Shown: one piece after another, positions 1 to 7,349 of the stretch
Numbering within the stretch: the stretch's first letter is position 1
Layout: the number at the start of each line of letters is the position of its first letter
NCBI GenBank assembly: GCA_009693745.1
Contig: SHWR01000022.1
Coordinates: 1-16,680 of the forward strand
DNA length: 16,680 nucleotides
Source of the DNA: Candidatus Fonsibacter sp.
GTDB lineage: Bacteria > Pseudomonadota > Alphaproteobacteria > Pelagibacterales > Pelagibacteraceae
Reading direction: 5' to 3'
Notes under the pieces: model-generated
Told to the model about the DNA's origin: nothing
Database searches by the model: none
What the model saw: only the letters and a program-made list of their open reading frames with translations
Program-made: the position numbers and the translations under genes

Positions 1-534
1 ATTTGTAAGCATTACAAGTGCGTAACCACCTTGTATTTGAAATAAAGAGTCTATTATTTTATCGATAGTTTTTAATCTTTTTGAATGAGCAATTAATTGA
101 ACTATAGTTTCTGTATCAGAAGTGGTTTGAAATATAGCTCCATCTTTAATCATTTTTTCTCTTAACATTATTGAATTAGTAAGATTTCCATTGTGAGCGA
201 TACTAATTCCTCCAGTATATAGATCTGCAAAAAAGGGTTGTATATTTCTTAATACAGGTGCTCCCGTTGTAGAATAACGATTATGACCTATTGCAAAATT
301 TCCAGGAAGCTTTTGTATTGTAGTTTCTTTTGTGAAGTTATCACCAACCAAACCCAATCTTCTTTCAGAAAAAAAATTTTTTCCATCGTAGGAAACAATA
401 CCACAGGATTCTTGACCTCGATGTTGTAAAGAATGTAATCCTAAAGCAGTTAAGGCAGAAGCGTCAATATGACTAAAGATGCCAAAAACACCACACTCTT
501 CTTTTAACTTATCGGCGTTTAGGTCTAATGACAT
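1..534 (-). CDS. purF: Amidophosphoribosyltransferase, N-terminal part (cut by left window edge)
   Basis: This is the first committed enzyme of de novo purine synthesis; it converts PRPP and glutamine to phosphoribosylamine in the cytoplasm. The reading frame is open from the ATG at 534 to base 1, giving 178 codons without a stop, so the rest of the gene lies outside. It begins MSLDLNADKLKEECGVFGIF. Cys14 in EECGVFG is the glutaminase nucleophile, exposed by removal of a short propeptide in this family. Other Ntn-amidotransferase motifs follow: LQHRGQES, GHNRYSTTG, AHNGNLTN and TTSDTE. The PRTase half is not visible. It lies 4 nt downstream of cvpA on the same strand, the usual cvpA-purF pair, with no Shine-Dalgarno sequence ahead of the ATG. 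It is probably the last gene seen of the rpsF transcription unit. Confidence 0.95.
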   Translation of the reverse strand, partial: MSLDLNADKLKEECGVFGIFSHIDASALTALGLHSLQHRGQESCGIVSYDGKNFFSERRLGLVGDNFTKETTIQKLPGNFAIGHNRYSTTGAPVLRNIQPFFADLYTGGISIAHNGNLTNSIMLREKMIKDGAIFQTTSDTETIVQLIAHSKRLKTIDKIIDSLFQIQGGYALVMLTN

Positions 535-538
535 AAAA

Positions 539-1087
539 TTATTTTTTTAATTTCTTTTTTGTTTCATCAATATATTCGTTACTAAATAAAATTTTTTCAT
601 CAAATAATTTTCTTCCATATTCAATACTATTGTAAGAAGAACCGTTTTTGAGATAGGCAGGCCAATTATCATACATATAAATGTAATTTGATAGACTCAG
701 CATTATAACACAATAAAAATAACCCGTAATCCCTCCAAATAGAAATCCAAATAATTTATCAATTCCACCTAAACCTACCCATTTTAGGGATTTCCCCATA
801 GCTTTCCCGATGACTATAATTAAGAATAGACTTAATAAAAACACAGTTATACCTGCAATCGTTCTAGCAGTTGATTCATTCTCAATTATTTTACTAACAA
901 AAGGAAGGACATAAGGAATTGAGAATTTTGCTATTATAAAAGCAATAACCCATTTTAGGAAAGAAATTAAACTTAATACAAATCCTTTTTTAGTAGAAGA
1001 TATTAAGTTGAAGATAATTATCAAACCTACAATGATATCGAATATATTTATTTTATTAGATGAAAAAAAATTTAAAAAACTATCCAT
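539..1087 (-). CDS. cvpA: CvpA family inner-membrane protein
   Basis: This 182-residue integral membrane protein belongs to the CvpA (colicin V production) family. Its biochemical role is poorly defined; in enterobacteria it is linked to colicin V production and envelope stress tolerance. Four hydrophobic segments are visible, at about residues 15-32, 36-58, 75-97 and 105-130. Family-type motifs are the loop with STKKGF near residue 32 and the GGIDKLFGFLFGGITG stretch before the last membrane segment. A soluble Lys-rich tail ends in KKLKK. The ATG at 1087 overlaps the end of the upstream exporter gene by 8 nt, and purF follows after 4 nt. The cvpA-purF pairing is widespread in proteobacteria and is the main contextual support. 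Confidence 0.9.
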   Translation of the reverse strand: MDSFLNFFSSNKINIFDIIVGLIIIFNLISSTKKGFVLSLISFLKWVIAFIIAKFSIPYVLPFVSKIIENESTARTIAGITVFLLSLFLIIVIGKAMGKSLKWVGLGGIDKLFGFLFGGITGYFYCVIMLSLSNYIYMYDNWPAYLKNGSSYNSIEYGRKLFDEKILFSNEYIDETKKKLKK

Positions 1088-3533
1088 TCTTAAATGGTTT
1101 AGTTATCAATAGAAGAAGAGGCATAATAGTTAGAGAAAGAATTAAAGCAGCAAATATAGCAATTCCAATTAAAATACCAAAATTGATTGTTGGATTAAAA
1201 TTGGAAAGCACTAATATTGAAAATCCAAATATAATTGTAAGCGCAGCTATAACAATAGATCTACCAACGGTTTCATGACATGCTCTAATAGTTTTTTTGT
1301 AATCCTTGTGAATGGCAAATTCAGACTTGAAACGATTTATATAATAAATACCAGCTCTTGTTCCAATACCCATGACTATTGTAGCGATAGTTATAGTCAT
1401 CATATCTAGAGGTATTTTTAAAAAGCCAAGACTTCCTAATATTAACATTGAAGCAATTATGTCGGGAGCTGAAGCAATTAAACTCAATATCGAAGATCTA
1501 AACAATATAAATAAAGCAAAAAGAATTCCAAAATAACTAAAGCTTAAAGTTTGAATTTGAGATTTATATAAACTTTGCAATTGATTATTAAATAATACAA
1601 AAACACCTGTAATTTTAAAATCATCATTAGATAATTTAATATTTTCTTCCATATGTTTTTGAATTTTATTTAAAAGTTCTTTTCTGTTTAAATCTGGATT
1701 GGAGTCAACAACTCTAACTGAAAATCTTGCTTCATTATTTTCAATTGAAATATAAGGCGTTACTATATTTTTTTTAACATCATCTGGTAATTTACTGTAA
1801 AGAATGGCCATTTCTAACGAACCAAGCTTTTTATTATTATTAATTTTCTCTCCTATCTGAATTACAGAATAAAAAGAAAGGACCTTTCCAATTTCTGGCA
1901 AACTTTCGAGATATTTATGTATATCCGTAATTGTACTAGTTCTAAAATTTGTAAACCAGTAACTATCTTTAAATTCATCTGAGTTAGAAGTTTCAAAAAA
2001 ATCATCATTAGAATCTTTTTTATTAGATGTATCTTTAAATTTCACAATAATTTCTAATGGAGTTGTGCCTCCTAATTTTTCATCAATTAACTTCATTCCT
2101 TTATATATTTCTGTATCTTTGTTGAAATAATTAATAAAACTATTTTCAACAGTAATTTTAGAAGAGCCGTAAAAGCTAGCTAACAATATTGCAATTGAAG
2201 AGAATATGATTAGTAATTTTTTATTAATTGCAAAGTCAGCTAAATTTCTAAAAAATTTAGAATCTTTATTTTTATCTTGTCTAGTAATTTTAGGTTTGAA
2301 TTGAATTATTAGGGAAGGTAGCAAAATCATTGTAACTAACATAGAGATAATAAGCCCAACACTCATCATGTAGCCAAAATCTATTACAGGTCTTATATCG
2401 CAAAAAATGAACGATAAGAAACCAATGATAGTAATAAAAACTCCATATAATATCGATTGAAAAATTCCGTCAGCAGTTAACTGCGTAAGTTCAGTTTCTT
2501 TTTTTTTAGGATATAAGTTTTGGAATTGTTTATATCTTTGAATATAGTGAATATTGATTTCCATAGTCAGAACCAACATTATGGAAATAAAGTTTGAGGA
2601 TATGACTGTTACTTTCCAATTAAGATATCCAAGCGTTCCGATCATTAAAGCAATCGATATCAAACAACTTATAAGTGGAAAAATGACCCATTTAATATCT
2701 CTAAAAATTATCCAAAGAGTTATGAGCATAAATATAAAAACTCCAGATCCGAAAATTAAAATATCTTTTTTTACATAATTAATAAGATCTTCAACAATCA
2801 TAGGTATGCCTGATAAATTTATACTTGCCTGGGATTTATACTTTAAAATATGAGATCTAATTTCCGCATTGTAATCCTCATACTCTTTATTTCGTTGTTT
2901 TTTTAGTTTTTCTAAATAAATTGAATGTTTCTCAAATTGAATTTTATTATCAGAGGTAAGTTGTTTTTTTTGCTTTTTGTCTAGTAAGTCTTTATTTATT
3001 TTTAGAGCTGATAAATATTCTTGATTATCTTTAATATAAACAACTATCCCAAAAATAGAGGCTTCCTCATTTATAATTAATTTTTTATAAACGGGACTAT
3101 TTTTTAACTCTTTTAAAGCTCTATCAAAATCTACACCGTCGCTGGTGATATACTCAATATTTTTAATTTTCTCAACTAATGGCTTATCAGAACTCTCAAA
3201 AAGAGGACTATTTAGTATACTTATGGTTTTGCTTACCCATTTAAAATTATTAATCTCATCAACAAAGTTGTTAAAATCTTTTATATTACTTTTGTTAAGA
3301 GGGTTTTTTGGAGAGAAAGTGATAACGAAGAAATCTTCAGAGCCATAACGTTCATTAACAGATCTTAAGTAATTAAGATCAGGATCATTTTCTATTAATA
3401 AAGTATCCGCCGAAGCATCTAATTGAAATTTTTTACCTTGATAAAAAGCTAAAGATAATAAAATTAATAAAAAAATAAGTGTTAATTTAGGTCGTTCTAG
3501 TATTTTTTTATAAATTGAGGTTATAAAACTCAT
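1080..3533 (-). CDS. RND superfamily exporter, MMPL type
   Basis: This 817-residue inner-membrane protein has the duplicated RND/MMPL architecture. There is one membrane helix at about 17-31, a large periplasmic domain at about 35-250, and a bundle of about five helices at 255-412. The pattern then repeats: a helix at about 438-455, a second periplasmic domain at 460-655 and a bundle at 660-812. Proteins of this type use the proton gradient to move hydrophobic molecules (lipids, hopanoids, drugs); the substrate cannot be read from the sequence. A charged, probably coiled-coil segment at about 175-230 is inserted in the first periplasmic domain. The repeat-equivalent positions that usually carry the relay aspartate (G-x-D-x-x-I-H type) are Glu325 and Arg726. 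The gene lies 5 nt after alr and overlaps cvpA by 8 nt, so it is cotranscribed. Family is secure; specific function unknown. Confidence 0.88.
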   Translation of the reverse strand: MSFITSIYKKILERPKLTLIFLLILLSLAFYQGKKFQLDASADTLLIENDPDLNYLRSVNERYGSEDFFVITFSPKNPLNKSNIKDFNNFVDEINNFKWVSKTISILNSPLFESSDKPLVEKIKNIEYITSDGVDFDRALKELKNSPVYKKLIINEEASIFGIVVYIKDNQEYLSALKINKDLLDKKQKKQLTSDNKIQFEKHSIYLEKLKKQRNKEYEDYNAEIRSHILKYKSQASINLSGIPMIVEDLINYVKKDILIFGSGVFIFMLITLWIIFRDIKWVIFPLISCLISIALMIGTLGYLNWKVTVISSNFISIMLVLTMEINIHYIQRYKQFQNLYPKKKETELTQLTADGIFQSILYGVFITIIGFLSFIFCDIRPVIDFGYMMSVGLIISMLVTMILLPSLIIQFKPKITRQDKNKDSKFFRNLADFAINKKLLIIFSSIAILLASFYGSSKITVENSFINYFNKDTEIYKGMKLIDEKLGGTTPLEIIVKFKDTSNKKDSNDDFFETSNSDEFKDSYWFTNFRTSTITDIHKYLESLPEIGKVLSFYSVIQIGEKINNNKKLGSLEMAILYSKLPDDVKKNIVTPYISIENNEARFSVRVVDSNPDLNRKELLNKIQKHMEENIKLSNDDFKITGVFVLFNNQLQSLYKSQIQTLSFSYFGILFALFILFRSSILSLIASAPDIIASMLILGSLGFLKIPLDMMTITIATIVMGIGTRAGIYYINRFKSEFAIHKDYKKTIRACHETVGRSIVIAALTIIFGFSILVLSNFNPTINFGILIGIAIFAALILSLTIMPLLLLITKPFKNG

Positions 3534-3538
3534 ATTTT

Positions 3539-4621
3539 TTAGTTAACATAAATTTTTTTACATCTGTCAGAAATAGAAGTGATGATGTCGTAGGGCGAAG
3601 TATCAGATATTTTTGCAAAATCATCTAATGTTATATTTTTTCCAAAAACTTCTAGATAATCTCCAATTTTTAATTCGTTTTTAACTTTACTAATATCAAT
3701 AATCATCAAATCCATTGAAATTCTCCCAATCATAGGAAGTTTAATGTTCTTATAATAAACATGACCGATGTTAGATATTTTAATTTTAACACCATCCGCG
3801 TACCCAAGAGGTATCGTTGCTGTAAATATACCTTTTTTAGCCTTGTAAGTTTGATTGTAGCCAGCAGTTTCTCCTTTTTTTAGATAATTTAATTGAATAA
3901 CCGGTGATATTAAAGAGACAACATTTTTTAATTTTTTATTAAAAAATAATTTTCCACCATATAAAGCAATTCCAGGACGTACCATATCAAAATGATATCC
4001 TTTTCCTAAAAATATTCCTCCAGAGGCGGCTAAACTAAATTTGCAATTTGGTGATTGAAACATTGATTTTATTTTTATAAATTTATTTTTTTGATCGTTA
4101 TTGTATTTGCTTTTTTTTTCATCAGCACTTGCAAGGTGAGTAAATATTATAACTTCTTTAAATTTTTTAAGCGAAGAACGTTCGTTATATACTTTGAGAA
4201 TATCTTCGTCTTGCATTCCAGATCTGCACATACCGGTATCAACTTGAATAGCTAATTTTTTAAAGTTTTTTTTTTTATTTAAAAAGGTTGTCCACTTTTT
4301 AAATTGTTCGTATGTATTAAGGACAGGTATAAATTTATTTTTAAAAAATATTTCTTCTTCATTTTTATTTAACCCATTTGCCACATAAATATTTATATTA
4401 GAAATACTTTTTTTTATTTTCAAAGCTTCAATAATATTTGCAACCCAATAATCTTTACATTTATTTCTGACTAAAAAATTTGCTATAGGAATATCTCCAA
4501 GACCATAAGCATTTGCTTTAATGACGGGGCAGATAGTTTTTTTGAAAATTTTTTTAATAATATTAAGATTATTTTTAATATTTTTTAAATTAACAATTAA
4601 TTTTGAATATGAATATTGCAT
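3539..4621 (-). CDS. alr: Alanine racemase
   Basis: This PLP enzyme interconverts L- and D-alanine and supplies D-Ala for peptidoglycan in the cytoplasm. Its 360 residues match the usual fold-type III length. The PLP lysine is Lys35 in VIKANAYGLG. The second catalytic residue is probably Tyr255 in ETAGYNQTY. Further family motifs are DTGMCRSGM (128-136), FDMVRPGIALYGG (211-223), PLGYADG (271-277) and GRISMDLMIID (299-309). The usual N-S before G-I-F in the phosphate-binding segment reads AASGGIF here (198-204), a mild variation. The ATG at 4621 is 6 nt after the dnaB stop, and the stop is 5 nt before the exporter. There is no recognisable Shine-Dalgarno sequence. Adjacency of alr to dnaB is common in Alphaproteobacteria. 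Confidence 0.95.
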   Translation of the reverse strand: MQYSYSKLIVNLKNIKNNLNIIKKIFKKTICPVIKANAYGLGDIPIANFLVRNKCKDYWVANIIEALKIKKSISNINIYVANGLNKNEEEIFFKNKFIPVLNTYEQFKKWTTFLNKKKNFKKLAIQVDTGMCRSGMQDEDILKVYNERSSLKKFKEVIIFTHLASADEKKSKYNNDQKNKFIKIKSMFQSPNCKFSLAASGGIFLGKGYHFDMVRPGIALYGGKLFFNKKLKNVVSLISPVIQLNYLKKGETAGYNQTYKAKKGIFTATIPLGYADGVKIKISNIGHVYYKNIKLPMIGRISMDLMIIDISKVKNELKIGDYLEVFGKNITLDDFAKISDTSPYDIITSISDRCKKIYVN

Positions 4622-4627
4622 TCATGT

Positions 4628-6067
4628 TTAATTATCAAATTTTATATTATTTGCATCTTTAAACTTAGTATAGGCACTTTCAAATTCTAAATTAATTATG
4701 CCTGTAGGTCCGTGCCTTTGTTTGCCAATAATTACTAGTGCTTGGTTATGTACTTGGCTCATCTTTTCTTGCCATGTTATATGCTCTGCTGTCCCAGCCT
4801 GTGGTTCACTTTTTTCTAGATAATATTCTGGTCGATATACAAACATAACCACATCAGCATCTTGCTCGATAGAACCAGACTCTCTTAAATCCGATAATTG
4901 AGGTCGTTTATCATCTCTTTGTTCGACAGCTCGAGATAATTGAGAAAGTGCTAAAACAGGAACACTTAATTCTTTAGCTAGAGCTTTTAATCCCTGTGTT
5001 ATTTCTCCAATTTCTTGAACTCTTCCCTCATATTTAAAATTTCCTGTTGTCATAAGTTGTATATAATCGACAACAATTAAATCTAAACCATGTAGTCTTT
5101 TAATTCTTCTTGCTCTATTTGAAAGCGTAGAAATTTTAATTGCCGGAGTTTCATCAATATATAAAGGAAGATCATTTATATTTTTTGAAGCTTCAATAAA
5201 TTTTTCTAAATCTTCCTGTGTAATTTTTCCTCTTCGTATATCATTTGATCTAATTCTAGATTGTTCTGCTAATATTCTAGTTGATAATTGCTCAGACGAC
5301 ATTTCTAGAGAAAAGAACGCAACAGAAGATTTTCCTTCTTTATTTTCCATAATTTTTTTTGCGGCATGAAAAGCTATATTAGTTGCAAGAGCAGTCTTTC
5401 CCATCGAAGGTCTTCCAGCGATGATAACTAGATCACCTTTATGCATCCCTCCAAGTCTTTCATCTAAGTCACGAAGACCTGTTGGTACACCAACTATACC
5501 TTCATCATTTTTAAAAGCGCGCATGGCCATATCAACTGTCTCACCAAGTGCTTTTTCAAATGACATATACGATCTGTCAAATTTTCCTCTTTCAGCAAGG
5601 TCAAAAAGCTTTTTTTCCGTTCCCTCAATTAATTGTTCAGCAGTTGTCTCTAAATTTTTATTATTTGCTTCGGTTAATATATTTTCGGAAAGTTCAATAA
5701 GTTTTCTTCTTAAATGAAGATCATAAATTACTTTGGCATAGTCTTTTGTCTGAAAAGCAGAGGTAGAAAGCCTTGTAAGTTTTGCTATATATTCATTTCC
5801 ACCTAATTCTTTTAAAGATTGATCATTTTCTAAATAATTTTTTAACGTAATTGGACTTGCAAGTAATCCCTTACTAATTAATTTATTTAAATAATGAAAT
5901 ATTTTTTGATGAATGGGGTCAAAGAAAATATTTTCATTTACGATAGTAGAGATTTCGTCAAATATTTCGTTATTTACTAGGACTGATCCTATTATTATTT
6001 GCTCTGCTTCTATATTATTAGGTAATTCTTTAATGGTATTTAGAATTCTAATACTTTCTGCACTCAT
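4628..6067 (-). CDS. dnaB: Replicative DNA helicase DnaB
   Basis: This is the hexameric 5'-3' helicase that unwinds DNA ahead of the replisome and contacts DnaG primase. At 479 residues it has normal length with no intein. The N-terminal helical domain spans about 15-120, a linker follows, and the RecA-like motor runs from about 185. Visible motifs are Walker A GRPSMGKT (218-225, Lys224), the catalytic-glutamate segment FFSLEMS (Glu255), Walker B LIVVDYIQL (330-338), LSQLSRAVEQR (374-384), SDLRESGSIEQDAD (392-405), and KQRHGPTG (449-456), which carries the arginine finger and gamma-phosphate contacts. It starts with ATG (MSAESIRIL). The 81-nt leader after rplI holds a perfect DnaA box and a weak promoter candidate, so it may be expressed both from the rpsF promoter and on its own. 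Confidence 0.97.
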   Translation of the reverse strand: MSAESIRILNTIKELPNNIEAEQIIIGSVLVNNEIFDEISTIVNENIFFDPIHQKIFHYLNKLISKGLLASPITLKNYLENDQSLKELGGNEYIAKLTRLSTSAFQTKDYAKVIYDLHLRRKLIELSENILTEANNKNLETTAEQLIEGTEKKLFDLAERGKFDRSYMSFEKALGETVDMAMRAFKNDEGIVGVPTGLRDLDERLGGMHKGDLVIIAGRPSMGKTALATNIAFHAAKKIMENKEGKSSVAFFSLEMSSEQLSTRILAEQSRIRSNDIRRGKITQEDLEKFIEASKNINDLPLYIDETPAIKISTLSNRARRIKRLHGLDLIVVDYIQLMTTGNFKYEGRVQEIGEITQGLKALAKELSVPVLALSQLSRAVEQRDDKRPQLSDLRESGSIEQDADVVMFVYRPEYYLEKSEPQAGTAEHITWQEKMSQVHNQALVIIGKQRHGPTGIINLEFESAYTKFKDANNIKFDN

Positions 6068-6095
6068 TGGAATATTTAATTTTATTTAAGACACG

Positions 6096-6123
6096 AGTAT
6101 AGATTAATTTTTACTCTTACTAA
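6096..6123 (-). promoter_or_regulatory. Weak promoter candidate for dnaB
   Basis: Read on the minus strand, a TATACT -10 hexamer lies at 6101-6096. A poor -35 (TTAGTA, 6123-6118) precedes it with a 16-nt spacer. The predicted transcript would start near 6089, about 20 nt before the dnaB ATG. A DnaA box adjoins the upstream side. The -35 is weak and AT-rich DNA gives many such matches, so this is a suggestion only. Confidence 0.3.
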
Positions 6124-6132
6124 TGTGGATAA
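6124..6132 (-). promoter_or_regulatory. Perfect DnaA box in the rplI-dnaB gap
   Basis: The minus strand reads TTATCCACA, the consensus 9-mer bound by the initiator DnaA. It is in one of the few non-coding stretches here (6068-6148), next to the putative dnaB promoter. Only one clear box is present. That fits a transcriptional regulatory site for dnaB better than an origin, which needs a cluster of boxes and a melting region. A chance match is possible. Confidence 0.5.
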
Positions 6133-6148
6133 GTTAATAACTTTGTGG

Positions 6149-6607
6149 CTAAACAATTTTTTCAACCGAAATAACTTTTACTTTTATTGAGGCCTGAATA
6201 TCGGCATGCAAATTTATTATTACCATGTAATCACCAATTTTTTTAATTTGTTCTTTTAACTCAATCATATTTGCTGAAATATTTTTAAAATTATGTATTT
6301 CCAAATTTTGAATAATTTCTTTTATAGTTAAAGAGCCGTATAAAGCTCCTCCCTCCATAGAATTTTTAGTAATTTTTAATTCAAATTTATCAATTTCTTT
6401 TTGAATTTTTACAGCTTCATTTTTTTGATCATTATTTTTTTTATTTAATTCTTCTTTTCTTTTCTCGAAAATAGCTAAATTTTCTTTTGAAGCAACTAGT
6501 GCCTTATTGTTTTTTAAAAGATAATTTCTAGCAAAACCATTTGCAACTTTTACTTTGCTGCCAATTTTTCCTAATTTTTTAATATTTTCTAAAAGAATGA
6601 CTTCCAT
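6149..6607 (-). CDS. rplI: 50S ribosomal protein L9
   Basis: L9 binds 23S rRNA at the base of the L1 stalk and its long form reaches toward neighbouring ribosomes. The 152 residues contain the classic N-terminal domain, MEVILLENIKKLGKIG, with the signature VKVANGFARNYLLKNNKA (residues 19-36). A long charged connecting helix follows (about 40-75), then a C-terminal domain with EGGALYGSLTIKEI (85-98). The ATG is 2 nt after the rpsR stop; a weak GTGGAT precedes it. The DUF2232 membrane gene that many Alphaproteobacteria carry between rpsR and rplI is absent. Confidence 0.97.
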   Translation of the reverse strand: MEVILLENIKKLGKIGSKVKVANGFARNYLLKNNKALVASKENLAIFEKRKEELNKKNNDQKNEAVKIQKEIDKFELKITKNSMEGGALYGSLTIKEIIQNLEIHNFKNISANMIELKEQIKKIGDYMVIINLHADIQASIKVKVISVEKIV

Positions 6608-6609
6608 AA

Positions 6610-6891
6610 TTAATCCACTACAAATGGCATCAAAGCTAATATTCTAGCTTTTTTTATTTCATTAGATAACTCTTTTTGTTTTGCGTAGCAAACAGAAGTT
6701 ATTCTACTAGGTAACATTTTTCCAGTTTCGGATATATATTTTTGAAGTAGTTTTAAATTTTTATAATTAACTACAGGAGCATCTTTCCCACTTAAAGGAC
6801 AATTTCTTGTAAACTTAGTTGTAGCCTTTTGAAAAAGCATTAAATTTGAATTATTATTTCTTTTATTTTTTTTTATATTTTTTCTTTTCAT
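6610..6891 (-). CDS. rpsR: 30S ribosomal protein S18
   Basis: S18 sits on the 30S platform as a heterodimer with S6. The 93-residue protein has the family core: VNYKNLKLLQKYISETGKML (42-61), then PSRITSVCYAKQKEL and IKKARILALMPFV at the C-terminus. A basic Lys/Asn-rich tail of about 20 residues (MKRKNIKKNKRNNN and on) makes it somewhat longer than the 75-residue E. coli protein. The ATG overlaps the rpsF stop by one base (TAATG), which suggests translational coupling and suits equal production of the two partners. A purine-rich GAAGAGAG lies just upstream. Confidence 0.95.
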   Translation of the reverse strand: MKRKNIKKNKRNNNSNLMLFQKATTKFTRNCPLSGKDAPVVNYKNLKLLQKYISETGKMLPSRITSVCYAKQKELSNEIKKARILALMPFVVD

Positions 6892-7223
6892 TACTTACTC
6901 TCTTCTTTTTGAAGAAGTTCTGAATTTTCTTCAGGTATATTCTTTATTCTAATAGTCATAAATCTTAAAATATTGGAATCAATTCTCTCAATTTTTTCCA
7001 GTTCTTGAACAACGGCAGGTTCCCCAGAAAAATATAAATTTGCATAATAACCTTTTTTTAAATTTTTAATTGGATAAGCTAATTGTCTAAGACCCCAATT
7101 TTCCTTTTTTTCGATTTTACCTTTATTTTTTTTTATAAGATCTTCAATTTTTTGATGAAGATCAGATAGATCTTTGTTATTTAAGCCTTGAGAAGCTATA
7201 TATGTGTGTTCGTAATAATTCAT
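6891..7223 (-). CDS. rpsF: 30S ribosomal protein S6
   Basis: S6 partners S18 on the platform of the small subunit. The 110 residues follow the family: MNYYEHTYIASQGL at the start, the conserved WGLRQLAYPIKNLKKGYYA segment (43-61), and RIDSNILRFMTIRI (80-93), with a short acidic C-terminal tail. It is the first gene of the leftward cluster. Its leader of about 57 nt (from a predicted start near 7281) holds a small hairpin and a two-codon AUG-Ser-stop minigene (7233-7225) ending just ahead of the real ATG. Autoregulation by S6:S18 through leader RNA is known in many bacteria; I do not see the characteristic CCG-bulge element clearly here. Confidence 0.96.
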   Translation of the reverse strand: MNYYEHTYIASQGLNNKDLSDLHQKIEDLIKKNKGKIEKKENWGLRQLAYPIKNLKKGYYANLYFSGEPAVVQELEKIERIDSNILRFMTIRIKNIPEENSELLQKEESK

Positions 7224-7259
7224 TTTAACTCATGGTTGCTTTTAATTAGCATCCCAACT

Positions 7260-7275
7260 TCAACATTAAGGTCGA
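7260..7275 (-). other. Small hairpin in the rpsF leader
   Basis: On the minus strand, TCGAC (7275-7271) can pair with GTTGA (7264-7260) around a 6-nt loop, giving five pairs including one G-U. It is within the predicted rpsF transcript, about 40 nt before the start codon. It could be part of a ribosomal-protein-binding leader, but it is short and could be coincidental. Confidence 0.25.
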
Positions 7276-7287
7276 GAAAGTGAAGGC

Positions 7288-7315
7288 AATATATAATTTT
7301 TTTTTTTTAATACAA
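7288..7315 (-). promoter_or_regulatory. Predicted promoter of the rpsF-rpsR-rplI-dnaB cluster
   Basis: Read leftward, the -35 is TTGTAT (7315-7310) and the -10 is TATATT (7293-7288), separated by 16 nt, a near-ideal geometry for the housekeeping sigma factor. The spacer is almost wholly an A12 homopolymer (T12 at 7297-7308 on the + strand). The predicted start is near 7281. The -35 overlaps the putative -35 of the divergent fabD promoter. Confidence 0.55.
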
Positions 7316-7336
7316 CAGTATTAATTTTGTTATAAT
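7307..7336 (+). promoter_or_regulatory. Predicted extended -10 promoter of fabD
   Basis: A perfect TATAAT lies at 7331-7336 and is preceded by TGT (7328-7330), giving a full extended -10 motif. A 4/6 -35 match, TTAATA (7307-7312), sits 18 nt upstream. Transcription would begin near 7343, only about 7 nt before the fabD ATG at 7350. The transcript would be almost leaderless and has no room for a Shine-Dalgarno sequence. Confidence 0.65.
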
Positions 7337-7349
7337 TACTTACTTAATT

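Noticed and set aside
1060..1278. 72-codon + strand open frame
   Set aside because: It lies wholly opposite the exporter and cvpA genes, has no family resemblance and no ribosome site; it is a shadow of the real coding strand.
5421..5717. 98-codon + strand open frame inside dnaB
   Set aside because: It is antisense to a clearly conserved helicase gene, with Ser/Pro-rich composition typical of a reverse-complement shadow.
6068..6148. Chromosomal origin of replication near dnaB
   Set aside because: Only one good DnaA box is present and there is no box cluster or distinct unwinding element; all neighbours are closely spaced coding genes.
7297..7308. T12 run as an intrinsic terminator
   Set aside because: No GC-rich stem precedes the run on the + strand and no gene ends there; it lies between two divergent start sites.
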